Shown piece after piece: positions 55,869 to 64,000 of a stretch of 64,000 bases of DNA (its first letter is position 1; each line of letters opens with the position of its first letter). The stretch lies in assembly GCF_009831115.1 (NCBI RefSeq), contig NZ_WUUK01000004.1:232953-296952 (forward strand), in the 5' to 3' direction. Below the pieces are notes generated by a model, which was not told the origin of the DNA, did no database searches, and saw nothing but the letters and a program-made list of their open reading frames with translations. Position numbers and translations under genes: made by a program. Source of the stretch: Salinicoccus hispanicus. Lineage in GTDB: Bacteria > Bacillota > Bacilli > Staphylococcales > Salinicoccaceae.

Positions 55869-55904
55869 AAGTGCTTCATATAGACTGTATATGAAGCACT
55901 TTTT
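55869..55904 (+). terminator. Terminator after proC
   Basis: A 14-bp perfect stem (55869-55882 with 55888-55901), five-base loop, followed by TTT. Confidence 0.85.
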
Positions 55905-55919
55905 GTGAGGAGGAATAAA

Positions 55920-57476
55920 ATGAAGACGCTATACTATAATGGTTCAATATATACAATGAAGGCACCTTTCGATACTGTTGAGGCACTGGTTGAAGAAAAT
56001 GGCATGATAATTGAAACAGGTCCAGTCGAAGTACTCCGTGACCAGGTGGATAACGAAGTAGACCTTGAAGGCGCGACAATGCTTCCTGGATTGACAGATA
56101 CCCACCAGCATCTGATCATGCTCGGTAAAAGACTGAAGTCGCTGGCATTGCATGAAGTGACAGATCTTGAGGATATGAAGCGACTGGTCAGTACATATGA
56201 GTCGACGGAAAAATGGAACCTCATCCTTGGCTACGATGAAAACAATTTCCCTGACCAGTACCGCCCATCCCACGAAGAGCTGGATGCATTGACGGATAAG
56301 CCGACACTGCTGACGCGTGTGTGCCAGCATGCCGGTGTCGTCAATACGCGAGGATTGGAACTGCTGGGGATAGACCGTACAGTGGCCGATCCTGAAGGCG
56401 GCTATTACGAACGGGATGAAAATGGAGAGCTGACAGGCTGGGTCTATGATAAGGCCTTCGAAGCCATCAGGGATGCGACAGTCGAGGATGATGCAGACTC
56501 GCTGAGTGGTGACATCGAAACGGCGGTGGATCATCTGTATACTTATGGCATTACGAATGCGCATACTGAAGATATGTCATACCACGGTCCTTACCAGCTT
56601 CCGTTGGAAGCCTATAGGAAAACGCTCGGGCCGGACCGCAAGAAATTCCGGGTCAATCTGCTCAGGCATGAGCGGATATATGATGAAATGGTCCAGGATG
56701 CCCCAGAGTTTGTGGATGACTGGATTGAAGAGGATGCGATGAAGCTGTTCATGGATGGTGCATTCGGTGGAAAGACCGCTCTCGTCAATGCACCATATGA
56801 AGGTACGGATGACCATGGACTTCAGATCCATTCGGTGGAAACGCTTGAATCCCTGGTCAGAAAGGCGAGATCGAATGGAGATGCGATTGCTGTACATGTC
56901 ATCGGTGACAAGGCAAGTGAGCTTGTCATTGACGCAATCGAACGATATCCTGTTCCAGAAGGCAAGCACGATCGTCTGATCCACTGCAGTCTGCTGGATG
57001 CGACTCTTATTGAGCGGATGTCCAGACTGAATGTGATTTGCGATATCCAGCCGACATTTCTGACGTCCGACATGCCATGGGTGGAATCCTATCTGGGTAC
57101 AGAACGTCTGAAGTACCTCTATGCTTTCCGAACAATGCAGGAATATGGGCTGCTGCTTGGCGGCTCTTCCGATGCACCGATAGAGGCAGTCAATCCACTG
57201 CTTGGCATTCATACGCTTGTAACACGTAGGGGAAAGACGGGCGTATATAACGAAGGAGAGATTGTCAGCCGGTATGATGCCTTCAGGATGTATACTCATA
57301 ATGCTGCGAAAATAGTCTATAAAGCAGATCGCGCTGGAATGATAGAGCCAGGGTATTACGCAGATTTTGCCATATTCGATCGGAATGTCATGACAGTCGA
57401 TGCAGATGAACTGCTCGAAACAAAAATTGAAAAAACAATCGTCGACGGTACTATCGTCTATGATGCACATAACTAG
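55920..57476 (+). CDS. Amidohydrolase (YtcJ-like)
   Basis: A 518-residue metal-dependent hydrolase of the amidohydrolase_3/YtcJ group. The metal-binding HxH motif is in TDTHQHLIM (His62, His64); later metal/catalytic residues are in KLFMDGAFGGKTA, AVHVIGDKA, LIHCSLLD and LGGSSDAPIEA. The substrate, probably an N-acyl or amide compound, is unknown. ATG 55920 follows GAGGAGG. It is 13 bases before an opine-dehydrogenase-family gene, so the two likely act on related N-substituted amino acids. Confidence 0.85.
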   Translation: MKTLYYNGSIYTMKAPFDTVEALVEENGMIIETGPVEVLRDQVDNEVDLEGATMLPGLTDTHQHLIMLGKRLKSLALHEVTDLEDMKRLVSTYESTEKWNLILGYDENNFPDQYRPSHEELDALTDKPTLLTRVCQHAGVVNTRGLELLGIDRTVADPEGGYYERDENGELTGWVYDKAFEAIRDATVEDDADSLSGDIETAVDHLYTYGITNAHTEDMSYHGPYQLPLEAYRKTLGPDRKKFRVNLLRHERIYDEMVQDAPEFVDDWIEEDAMKLFMDGAFGGKTALVNAPYEGTDDHGLQIHSVETLESLVRKARSNGDAIAVHVIGDKASELVIDAIERYPVPEGKHDRLIHCSLLDATLIERMSRLNVICDIQPTFLTSDMPWVESYLGTERLKYLYAFRTMQEYGLLLGGSSDAPIEAVNPLLGIHTLVTRRGKTGVYNEGEIVSRYDAFRMYTHNAAKIVYKADRAGMIEPGYYADFAIFDRNVMTVDADELLETKIEKTIVDGTIVYDAHN

Positions 57477-57489
57477 AAGGAGGGATTCT

Positions 57490-58587
57490 ATGGGTTTGAA
57501 AATCAGTATTTTTGGTGCTGGGCATGGCGGTATCACTGCTGCTGTTGATATGACTGAGAGGGGCCATACTGTGACGCTGTACCAATCTCCGCAGTCCAGG
57601 AAAGATCTGAGCAAGATAGAGGAGACGGGTGAAATCAATTTCAAGGGCTCACCTGTAAAAATTCATAGATTCACAAGGGAAATCTCAGAAGCGGTACATG
57701 GACATGATGTCCTGATGCTGGCTATACCATCCACTGCAGTCGAGCCTGTTGCAGAAAATATTGCACCGTATCTTGAAGATGGCCAGTATGTCCTCATCAA
57801 TAGCGCAAGCGCAATGTGCAGCATCCGCTTCAAAAGAGTCCTGCATAATATGAAGGCGGATGTTGACGTTAAGGTGGGAGAGACGATGTCACTCACCTAT
57901 GCTTCGAGGTATCATCCTGAGCGCAATGAAGCGGAACTGATCGGCTATAACAAACATAATTTGTTTGCGGCCTATCCTTCCCGACACACCGAAGAGATGC
58001 TCGAAGTTTTCAATCGGATGTATGATCATCTGAAGCCGGCTGAAAATATCATCGAAACAACGCTGAATAATGGAAATCCTGAGAGTCACCCCGGCCCTTC
58101 CATTCTGAATGCAGGAAGAATTGATTATGCAGGCGACCAGTTCTATCTATATAAAGAAGGCATCACCGAACATACAGTGAATGTCATCCATCGTATCGAC
58201 CAGGAACGTCAGGCAATATGTGAAGCACTTGGCTTCGAAGTGCTTTCCAAATCCAAACGCAGTGTGAGAAGTGGATACTTCGAAGAGAGTGAATCATTGA
58301 GGGAACAGTACAATAATTCCAAGATACTTAGAGAAATACTCGGGCCAACCGACCTGGAAAATCGCTATGTAACAGAAGATGTATCGAATGGGCTGGTATT
58401 GTGGGCAAGCATCGGGGATATGGTGGGAGTAGACACGCCAGTAATGGACTCTATCATTACATTGGCAGGCGTACTCCTCGAGCGTGACTATTTCAAAGAA
58501 GGTGTCACATTAAGCAAGCTCGGCATAGAAAAAGTCAACAGTGAAGAGCTGAACCAGCTGATGAAATACGACAGCACACGTGATTAG
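57490..58587 (+). CDS. NAD/NADP octopine/nopaline dehydrogenase family protein
   Basis: A 365-residue enzyme with an N-terminal Rossmann domain (FGAGHGG, residues 8-14) and the C-terminal opine dehydrogenase domain with the catalytic histidine His200 in NPESHPGPSILN. Opine dehydrogenases join an amino acid to a 2-oxo acid, or run backwards to cleave opines. Here it follows an amidohydrolase in the same transcript, and no metallophore (cnt-type) synthesis genes are near, so opine or N-substituted amino-acid breakdown is the likelier reading. AAGGAGGG precedes ATG 57490. A terminator follows. Confidence 0.85.
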   Translation: MGLKISIFGAGHGGITAAVDMTERGHTVTLYQSPQSRKDLSKIEETGEINFKGSPVKIHRFTREISEAVHGHDVLMLAIPSTAVEPVAENIAPYLEDGQYVLINSASAMCSIRFKRVLHNMKADVDVKVGETMSLTYASRYHPERNEAELIGYNKHNLFAAYPSRHTEEMLEVFNRMYDHLKPAENIIETTLNNGNPESHPGPSILNAGRIDYAGDQFYLYKEGITEHTVNVIHRIDQERQAICEALGFEVLSKSKRSVRSGYFEESESLREQYNNSKILREILGPTDLENRYVTEDVSNGLVLWASIGDMVGVDTPVMDSIITLAGVLLERDYFKEGVTLSKLGIEKVNSEELNQLMKYDSTRD

Positions 58588-58591
58588 AAGA

Positions 58592-58620
58592 AAAACCTCC
58601 GACTCTGTCGGAGGTTTTTT
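58592..58620. terminator. Terminator between convergent genes
   Basis: AAAACCTCCGAC (58592-58603) pairs with GTCGGAGGTTTT (58607-58618) around TCT, with A-run and T-run ends working in both directions. Confidence 0.9.
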
Positions 58621-58628
58621 GTGTAGCT

Positions 58629-60008
58629 TTATTCATTTTCTACATCTTTCTTATAGTACTTTTTGGAGTTGAAGTATTCCTCTTTCAACTCGATGATTTT
58701 TGGTGACAGTATGATTACGGCAATGATATTCGGCATTATGACGAAGAACAATGTCAGGTCAAGGAAGGCCCATAGGATTGTGGCACCGCCGATTGCACCG
58801 ATGACGATTGATATGACATAGAGTGCCTTCATTACTGTACCGGCCCATAGACCGAATAGATACTCCGCCTGTCTGGCACCGTAGAAAACGACTACAGTGA
58901 TGGTGGAAAAGACGAAGATGACGAGTGCTAACGAGATGGCCGTGCTTCCTAGCGGTCCAAATGATTCTGCAAAAGCACGCGCTGTAAGTGATTCGCGGAC
59001 GCTCTCTTCATGGGCATCATTATGCTGCCAGACACCTGTCATTATGACGACAAGCGCTGTAACGGTACATATGATCAGTGTATCTACCACAATTGCAATG
59101 ACTGACCAGAGTGCCTGACGAATAGGGTGGTCGGTTTTAGCAGCCGCATGGGCAATCGGAGATGTACCAAGACCTGCTTCATTACTGTAGACGCCTCGCG
59201 CAAAGCCCCATCGTATGGTTTCAGCAAGTACTGCCCCGGCACCGCCGCCAAGTGCAGCTGTCGGATTGAATGCTTCTGTAAAGATGAGTGAAAAGGCAGC
59301 CGGCACTGATGAGAGGTTCATGAAAATGATGATCAGTCCTGCAAGGATGTAGAATCCGGCCATGATGGGCACCAGGAAGGATGTAACCTTGCCGATACGT
59401 TTAATGCCTCCAAACACTACTATGCCTACGGCAACTGCCATGATGATCCCTGTAATCAGCGGGCTGAATGAAAATGAATCTTCTATTGTACTGGCTACGG
59501 AATTACTTTGTACCATTATGCTTGGAATAAGTTCGATCAGCAGGAAAACAGCATACCAGGCAGCAAGCACTTTACCGACAAGCGGCCATTTGATTCCATT
59601 TCTCATATAATATGTAGGGCCACCAACATATTCCCCGATTTCATTTTTTTCACGGTAATGCATGCCTAGAGTTGTCTCACCAAATTTCAGCGCCATGCCG
59701 AAGACGGCGATGACCCACATCCAGAAGACTGCACCCGGTCCCCCAAGCATGATGGCTACAGGCACCCCGACAATATTGGCGGCGCCAATTGTCGAGGATA
59801 ATGCTGTAGTCAGTGTCTGGAAAGGGGTGATGGTTCCTTTGCCAAATGGTTTTTTACCCACCCTGCCAATAGTCTGTTTGAATATATATACAGGGTAGAC
59901 AAATTGAAAGAATTTCAGTCTGATCGTCAGATAGACACTTGTGAAAAGGAGCATGATGATGATTGGATAGCCCCATAGAAAATTTGATACTGCTGTAATT
60001 ATCTCCAT
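58629..60008 (-). CDS. Alanine/glycine:cation symporter (AGCS family)
   Basis: A 459-residue carrier with about 11 helices, importing alanine or glycine with Na+. Family features are TPFQTLTTALSSTIGAANIVGVP, GGPGAVFWMWVIAVFGMALKFGETTLG, YVGGPTYYMRNG and GFARGVYSNEAGLGTSPIAHAAA. AAAGGAG precedes the ATG. It lies 35 bases after the alpha-amylase gene on the same strand with no terminator between, so it may be read from the amylase promoter as well. Confidence 0.92.
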   Translation of the reverse strand: MEIITAVSNFLWGYPIIIMLLFTSVYLTIRLKFFQFVYPVYIFKQTIGRVGKKPFGKGTITPFQTLTTALSSTIGAANIVGVPVAIMLGGPGAVFWMWVIAVFGMALKFGETTLGMHYREKNEIGEYVGGPTYYMRNGIKWPLVGKVLAAWYAVFLLIELIPSIMVQSNSVASTIEDSFSFSPLITGIIMAVAVGIVVFGGIKRIGKVTSFLVPIMAGFYILAGLIIIFMNLSSVPAAFSLIFTEAFNPTAALGGGAGAVLAETIRWGFARGVYSNEAGLGTSPIAHAAAKTDHPIRQALWSVIAIVVDTLIICTVTALVVIMTGVWQHNDAHEESVRESLTARAFAESFGPLGSTAISLALVIFVFSTITVVVFYGARQAEYLFGLWAGTVMKALYVISIVIGAIGGATILWAFLDLTLFFVIMPNIIAVIILSPKIIELKEEYFNSKKYYKKDVENE

Positions 60009-60043
60009 GTCGTGTTCTCCTTTAAAGCTGCATTTTTTCTTGT

Positions 60044-61504
60044 CTACTCATCAGGAAGAGCGTATACACTTGTGCTTTGGCTACCTGAGATGAATTCTCC
60101 AAATCCTTCCTCGTCAATGACGATCGTGTCCTCACGATTTCCTGTAAAATCCACCCATTCTTCTCCACTGCGTGCTTCACCGACATACATTCTTTTGACG
60201 CCGTCTTCAAGTCCATTCGATACGACGACTGCACAGCCGGAGTCTTCCACTTCCTCTTCACCGAACCGGACCCATCCGATAGTGTCGGGATGGTCAAAAT
60301 AGTCGTCCTGTTCTCCGAGTGCCCGGACGTGTCGCGCACGAAGCAGGGGATCTATCGCTTCGGGCATACCTGCTTTGGCCTCTTCCCCTTCCCCATCAAT
60401 ACCATAGTAGTCACCATAGAATACACATGGATAGCCGTCCTGCCGGAGAAGGATAAGTGCGTAGGCGGACTGTTTGAACCAGTCGTCTACGAAGGATTCC
60501 AGCGACTCTCCAGGCTGGGTATCATGGTTGTCCACGAAAGTTACTGTATTCCAGGGAGATTCTTTAATCAGTGTGCCTTCGAAAATCTGGGTCAAATCAT
60601 AATCTTCCTTTTCGTTTGCCGCTTCAAACAGATTGTAGTGGAGGCCGACATCGAACAGATCGATATCAAATTCGACATCTTTCAGGAAGCCTTCCTTAGC
60701 TTCCACTTCGGGATTCCAGAATTCACCGAAGAAATAGATGTCGCGGTCAGCGTGTTCAGTCACCGCATCGATAAATTCGCTGATGAAGAGGCTGTCTATA
60801 TGTTTAACTGCATCCAGTCTGAAGCCATCAACGTCCAATGTATCCGTGAGCCATTTGCCCCATTCTATCATCTCTTCTCTGACATCCGGGTGGTCATAAT
60901 ATATATCCGCAAACATCAGGTAGTCGAAGTTGCCCTTCTCCTCATCAACATTTTCGCTCCAGTCCTTATCTTCTCCGACGATCTTGAATATACCGGTACG
61001 ATCTTCTTTGGCATCGTAGTCGACACCAACAAAATGGGTGAAGTCCCATTCGAATGTGCTGTATTTACCTTTACGTCCGGGGAATGTGAAACGCGTGTAG
61101 CCCTCAATATCGAAGGGTTCTGATATTTCCTTGTCACGATCATCCGGATCCACTTCAATGACGTTGAAGGTTTCAGTATCATCGCCGCCTGCCTTATGGT
61201 TCATGACGAGGTCGATATATACCATCAGGCCTGCTTCTCTGCATGCCTTTATCGCCTTCTCAAGCTGTTCGCGTGTGCCGTATTTTGTACGGACAGCTCC
61301 CTTCTGATCGAATTCTCCCAGGTCATAAACATCATATACTGAATAACCCGGGTTGGATGGATTGTCAGCTTTGGTCGGTGGTGGCAGCCACACAGCATCA
61401 ATGCCCATGTCTTTGATCTTTTGTGCATTATCCTTCAGACGATTCCAATGCTTGCCGTCGTCCGGTACGTACCATTCAAAATACTGCATGAGTGAAAAAT
61501 TCAT
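60044..61504 (-). CDS. Cytoplasmic alpha-amylase (GH13)
   Basis: A 486-residue alpha-amylase of the liquefying GH13_5 type. Conserved regions: DLVMNHKAGGDD (region I), DGFRLDAVKHI with the nucleophile Asp (II), FFGEFWNPE with the acid/base Glu (III) and FVDNHDTQP (IV). It begins NFSLMQYFEWYVPDD, without a signal peptide, so it acts inside the cell, for example on stored or imported maltodextrins together with malQ and glgP. The start may be ATG 61504 or the in-frame TTG 61513; the AAAGGA site is 12 and 3 bases from these, so neither is ideal. Confidence 0.93.
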   Translation of the reverse strand: MNFSLMQYFEWYVPDDGKHWNRLKDNAQKIKDMGIDAVWLPPPTKADNPSNPGYSVYDVYDLGEFDQKGAVRTKYGTREQLEKAIKACREAGLMVYIDLVMNHKAGGDDTETFNVIEVDPDDRDKEISEPFDIEGYTRFTFPGRKGKYSTFEWDFTHFVGVDYDAKEDRTGIFKIVGEDKDWSENVDEEKGNFDYLMFADIYYDHPDVREEMIEWGKWLTDTLDVDGFRLDAVKHIDSLFISEFIDAVTEHADRDIYFFGEFWNPEVEAKEGFLKDVEFDIDLFDVGLHYNLFEAANEKEDYDLTQIFEGTLIKESPWNTVTFVDNHDTQPGESLESFVDDWFKQSAYALILLRQDGYPCVFYGDYYGIDGEGEEAKAGMPEAIDPLLRARHVRALGEQDDYFDHPDTIGWVRFGEEEVEDSGCAVVVSNGLEDGVKRMYVGEARSGEEWVDFTGNREDTIVIDEEGFGEFISGSQSTSVYALPDE

Positions 61505-61736
61505 AGTGGTCAACGATCCTTTCTATAGTTCGTACCTCTATATAGCCTGTTCAGACACCTTGTAATCATAGAAGTTTCAAAAATAAAGATCGATTCAGTC
61601 ATGTGGACATGAAATGGGAGGGTGGGATGGTCTGCCATCGACTTATCACAAAGTATTAAGAACTTTTGTATTTTATGCATATCCGGATATGTTATCATGA
61701 TGGTATTGAATCTAGCCTATAGAAGGAGAATTTCTA

Positions 61737-62786
61737 ATGGTCACTAAAGAACAAGTGGAAGAAATAGTTGGTAATATAAATGATCCGATCCTTAACGTTC
61801 CTATTAAAGATACGGATGGTATCAAGGAAATCAGTATCAAGGAAGAGAAGAAGCATGTGAGTGTCAAAGTGGCAATCGGCCGTCTTGGCGGTCAGGAGCA
61901 GCTTGACCTGCAGATGAAGGTGGTCAATTTTCTGAAAGAAGCGGGTGCAGATACAGTCGGTCTGCGCTTCGATGAACTGGACGAGTCGGTGATTGAAAAG
62001 CACCGTGGCACAGCAGGCAGTGAAGTAGAGAACAAGTTCAAGGAGAATGATACGCAATTCATCGCTGTCGCATCGGGCAAGGGCGGTGTCGGCAAATCGA
62101 CCGTCGCAGTCAATCTGGCTGTTGCACTTGCTGAAAAAGGCAAGCGAGTCGGTTTAATTGATGCAGATATATATGGATTCAGTGTACCTGATATGATGGG
62201 TATCACCGAGAAGCCGGGGATAGAAGATAAGACAATCATTCCAGTTGAACGCTTCGGAGTCAAAGTGATCTCAATGGCTTTCTTCGTGGAGGAGAATACA
62301 CCTGTCATATGGAGAGGGCCGATGCTTGGCAAGATGATCAGCAGTTTCTTCAATGAAGTGGCATGGGGGGAACTCGATTATCTGCTGCTTGATCTGCCGC
62401 CGGGGACAGGGGATGTTGCGCTGGATGTCCATCAGCTGCTGCCTCACAGCAAGGAGATCATCGTCACAACACCACATCCGACGGCCGCATTTGTTGCAGC
62501 TCGTGCGGGCGCGATGGCCCAGCATACAGATCATGACATCATCGGGGTAATAGAAAACATGAGCTACTTCGAGAGCGAACTTACTGATGAGAAGGAATAT
62601 GTCTTTGGTAAGGGTGGCGGAGAGAAACTGGCACGTGAACTTCAGGTGCCATTGCTCGGACAGCTGCCTCTAGGACAACCTGAATGGAACGAGCAGGATT
62701 TTGCACCTTCCGTCTACTCTGAAACGCATAAAATCGGCAGTATATATAGAAGCATTGCAGACAATGTAATAAAAGAAAGCGAATAA
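61737..62786 (+). CDS. mrp: Mrp/NBP35-family ATP-binding protein (SalA/ApbC-like)
   Basis: A 349-residue P-loop protein. Residues 1-85 form a MIP18/DUF59-type domain; the ATPase starts with the deviant Walker A GKGGVGKS (114-121) and has DADIYGFSVPDMMG and DYLLLDLPPGTGD. Many Mrp proteins carry iron-sulfur clusters on a CxxC motif; this protein contains no cysteine at all, the equivalent position reading ENMSYFESELTDEKEY. It is thus more likely a SalA-type regulator or a cluster-independent ATPase. It is followed 18 bases later by kbaA, as in Bacillus where these genes also lie near rRNA operons. Confidence 0.9.
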   Translation: MVTKEQVEEIVGNINDPILNVPIKDTDGIKEISIKEEKKHVSVKVAIGRLGGQEQLDLQMKVVNFLKEAGADTVGLRFDELDESVIEKHRGTAGSEVENKFKENDTQFIAVASGKGGVGKSTVAVNLAVALAEKGKRVGLIDADIYGFSVPDMMGITEKPGIEDKTIIPVERFGVKVISMAFFVEENTPVIWRGPMLGKMISSFFNEVAWGELDYLLLDLPPGTGDVALDVHQLLPHSKEIIVTTPHPTAAFVAARAGAMAQHTDHDIIGVIENMSYFESELTDEKEYVFGKGGGEKLARELQVPLLGQLPLGQPEWNEQDFAPSVYSETHKIGSIYRSIADNVIKESE

Positions 62787-62804
62787 TCGCGGAGGAACTA
62801 CAGT

Positions 62805-63578
62805 ATGACATCGAAATACCTGGTAAGATTCTATTTTAGGACACTGCTCCTCGGTATGGTGGTCACAGCCATCGTGAGTCTGTTCACTGAATATCAGAAT
62901 GTAACGCGTTATTTATTTGAAGGGCAGATCGGCGAATTTCTGGCCGGACTGGTCTGGTTTCTCGGCTATGGACTTCTGATCGCAACTGTCAGTCAGGTCG
63001 CTTTCTTCATATATATGTTCATCCACCCATTGGGAATGGGCATCTTCAGAAAGCTATGGCCCTATGTACAGCTGCTGCTTGTGATGTATGCAATATTCGA
63101 CCTATTCTATGTCAGGTTCTACAGACTAGGTATGGAAGCTGGTCATGTATGGAGCTATATATGGATTCCGATTATTGTCATTGTAGCTGGCTTCATTGTT
63201 GCCAGATGGAAGGACAGGACAGCACCAGGCGGCAATCTTTTCATTCCGGCTCTCTTCTATATGATATTCATGACTTCCATTGCACTGATCCCATTTTTGA
63301 GTGTAGAAGATACTTCATGGATATACAGATCAATATTTACACTGATCATATGTAATGCATTCCAGCTCCTGATGCTGCCGAAATATATAGAGGCATCGGA
63401 AAAGGAAAAGGCAGAGCGGGGAAGAGTGACCAAAGCAGAACTCAATGAACAGAAAAGAACTGCACAGCAACAGGAGAATATTCAGCAGCAGAAGAAGGAA
63501 AAAGCCCAGATTGATAAAAGAAATGCTTTGGAGTATAAAAACAAAACACGTCAAAAAAAGCGTCATGACAAGGGTTAG
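62805..63578 (+). CDS. kbaA: KbaA family membrane protein (KinB-signalling activation protein)
   Basis: A 257-residue protein with about six membrane helices (residues 1-190) and a long charged, glutamine- and lysine-rich coiled-coil tail (EQKRTAQQQENIQQQKKEKAQ). In Bacillus, KbaA helps activate the sporulation kinase KinB; this organism appears to be a non-sporulating coccus, so the conserved protein must have another role here. The N-terminus LVRFYFRTLLLGMVVTAIVSL and FFIYMFIHPLGMGIFRKLWP are family-like. GCGGAGG precedes ATG. It is co-transcribed with mrp and ends just before the rRNA operon. Confidence 0.85.
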   Translation: MTSKYLVRFYFRTLLLGMVVTAIVSLFTEYQNVTRYLFEGQIGEFLAGLVWFLGYGLLIATVSQVAFFIYMFIHPLGMGIFRKLWPYVQLLLVMYAIFDLFYVRFYRLGMEAGHVWSYIWIPIIVIVAGFIVARWKDRTAPGGNLFIPALFYMIFMTSIALIPFLSVEDTSWIYRSIFTLIICNAFQLLMLPKYIEASEKEKAERGRVTKAELNEQKRTAQQQENIQQQKKEKAQIDKRNALEYKNKTRQKKRHDKG

Positions 63579-63607
63579 GAGGCAGTGCGATGCACTGCCT
63601 CTTTCTT
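63579..63607 (+). terminator. Terminator after kbaA
   Basis: GAGGCAGTGC (63579-63588) pairs with GCACTGCCTC (63592-63601) around GAT, followed by TTTCTT; it insulates mrp-kbaA from the rRNA promoters. Confidence 0.85.
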
Positions 63608-63644
63608 ATTGTGTAACACTACAATATTAAAATCATTCAAATCG

Positions 63645-63673
63645 TTGACACTCAGCTTGCCACTTGGTATGAT
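63645..63673 (+). promoter_or_regulatory. rRNA operon promoter P1
   Basis: A perfect -35 TTGACA (63645-63650), 17-base spacer, and -10 TATGAT (63668-63673). It lies about 235 bases upstream of 16S rRNA, the usual place for the distal rrn promoter of Bacillota. Confidence 0.8.
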
Positions 63674-63750
63674 ATGAAAGTCGCCAAAACAAGGACGGCA
63701 AAAACAAGCACCACACAGCAAATTGCTTCCAAAAAGAAATTGAAAAGTGG

Positions 63751-63779
63751 TTGCAATCGAATTGCTGAAGTGCTATAAT
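63751..63779 (+). promoter_or_regulatory. rRNA operon promoter P2
   Basis: -35 TTGCAA (63751-63756), 17-base spacer, perfect -10 TATAAT (63774-63779), about 100 bases downstream of P1. Tandem promoters with an A/G-rich start region (AGTAAAG) are typical of rrn operons under growth-rate control. Confidence 0.8.
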
Positions 63780-63784
63780 AGTAA

Positions 63785-63907
63785 AGCAGTCAAAACAGAA
63801 CATTGAAAACTGAATGACAATATGTCAACGTTTAATTCCGATAAACGGATGTCCACGGACATCACTTGGGCGTCAAGTAAAAACGCAACGGAGTCAGAGA
63901 ACTTCCA
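63785..63907 (+). other. 16S rRNA leader with boxA-like antitermination element
   Basis: The transcribed leader between P2 and 16S carries TTGAAAACTGA at 63803-63813, the usual Bacillota rrn boxA-type element for Nus-dependent antitermination, and a sequence about 30 bases before 16S expected to take part in the RNase III processing stem. The whole gap 63579-63907 holds no protein gene: only the kbaA terminator, P1, P2 and this leader. Confidence 0.65.

Positions 63908-64000
<93 letters not shown>

Noticed and set aside
56577..57644. 355-codon leftward open frame
   Set aside because: It lies antisense to the amidohydrolase and its neighbour, has unusual composition rich in Ile, Cys and His, no ribosome site and no family motif.
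60290..61123. 277-codon rightward open frame
   Set aside because: It is antisense to the alpha-amylase gene, whose catalytic motifs are certain; the frame has no recognisable domain.

Overview
The window looks like a core chromosomal segment of a moderately halophilic member of the Staphylococcaceae, most like Salinicoccus or a close relative. The basis is: a low/mid-GC Bacillota gene style with strong AGGAGG-type ribosome sites; the first ~90 bases of a Bacillota-type 16S rRNA gene at the right edge; an mrp-kbaA pair beside rRNA genes as in other Bacillales; a UDPGP-type uridylyltransferase of the staphylococcal kind; and a complete sulfolipid gene pair (sqdB-sqdX), a lipid I recall being reported from Salinicoccus. 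The genus is an inference. I saw no insertion sequence, prophage, CRISPR array, tRNA or integrase.

Layout. 1-5.5 kb: oligopeptide ABC transporter operon oppA-B-C-D-F read leftwards, with a hairpin between oppA and oppB; oppF runs off the window. 5.8-14.3 kb: redox and stress genes (NAD-binding protein, CtaG/DUF2243 pair, luciferase-like oxidoreductase, PLP dehydratase, quinone reductase, chromate transporter, YrhK, universal stress protein). 14.4-19.3 kb: an operon of ornithine-cyclodeaminase-like enzyme, small membrane protein, Na+/solute symporter and an unknown protein, ending in two tandem paralogous membrane proteins. 19.4-25.8 kb: HAD phosphatase, aldo/keto reductase, Dps, divergent BCCT transporter, MarR-WrbA, manganese catalase; several of these carry SigB-like promoters. 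25.9-30.2 kb: manganese regulator MntR and a four-gene Mn(II) ABC transporter with two MntR-type boxes on its promoter. 30.6-34.5 kb: malQ-glgP for glycogen/maltodextrin breakdown. 34.5-38.9 kb: SDR/hemerythrin pair and the kynUBA tryptophan-to-anthranilate operon. 39-42.8 kb: TAXI-TRAP transporter with an internal terminator-like hairpin. 43-46.6 kb: sqdB, sqdX, pdp. 46.7-53 kb: a GGDEF membrane protein divergent from a four-gene cassette (degenerate receiver, HEAT protein, processive GT2 synthase, membrane-anchored glycosidase), probably a synthase-dependent exopolysaccharide system and the best candidate here for something not well described. 53-61.5 kb: nucleotidyltransferase, hemolysin-III family protein, proC, YtcJ amidohydrolase, opine-dehydrogenase-family protein, Ala/Gly:Na+ symporter and intracellular alpha-amylase. 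61.7-64 kb: mrp, kbaA, tandem rRNA promoters and the start of 16S rRNA.

Common themes are transport of peptides, amino acids and organic acids with Na+-coupled carriers, manganese-centred oxidative stress defence (Mn uptake, Mn catalase, Dps), alpha-glucan breakdown, and envelope chemistry (sulfolipid, exopolysaccharide). Two SBP-dependent transporter operons (opp and TAXI-TRAP) have a hairpin just after the binding-protein gene, which would give excess binding protein over permease.
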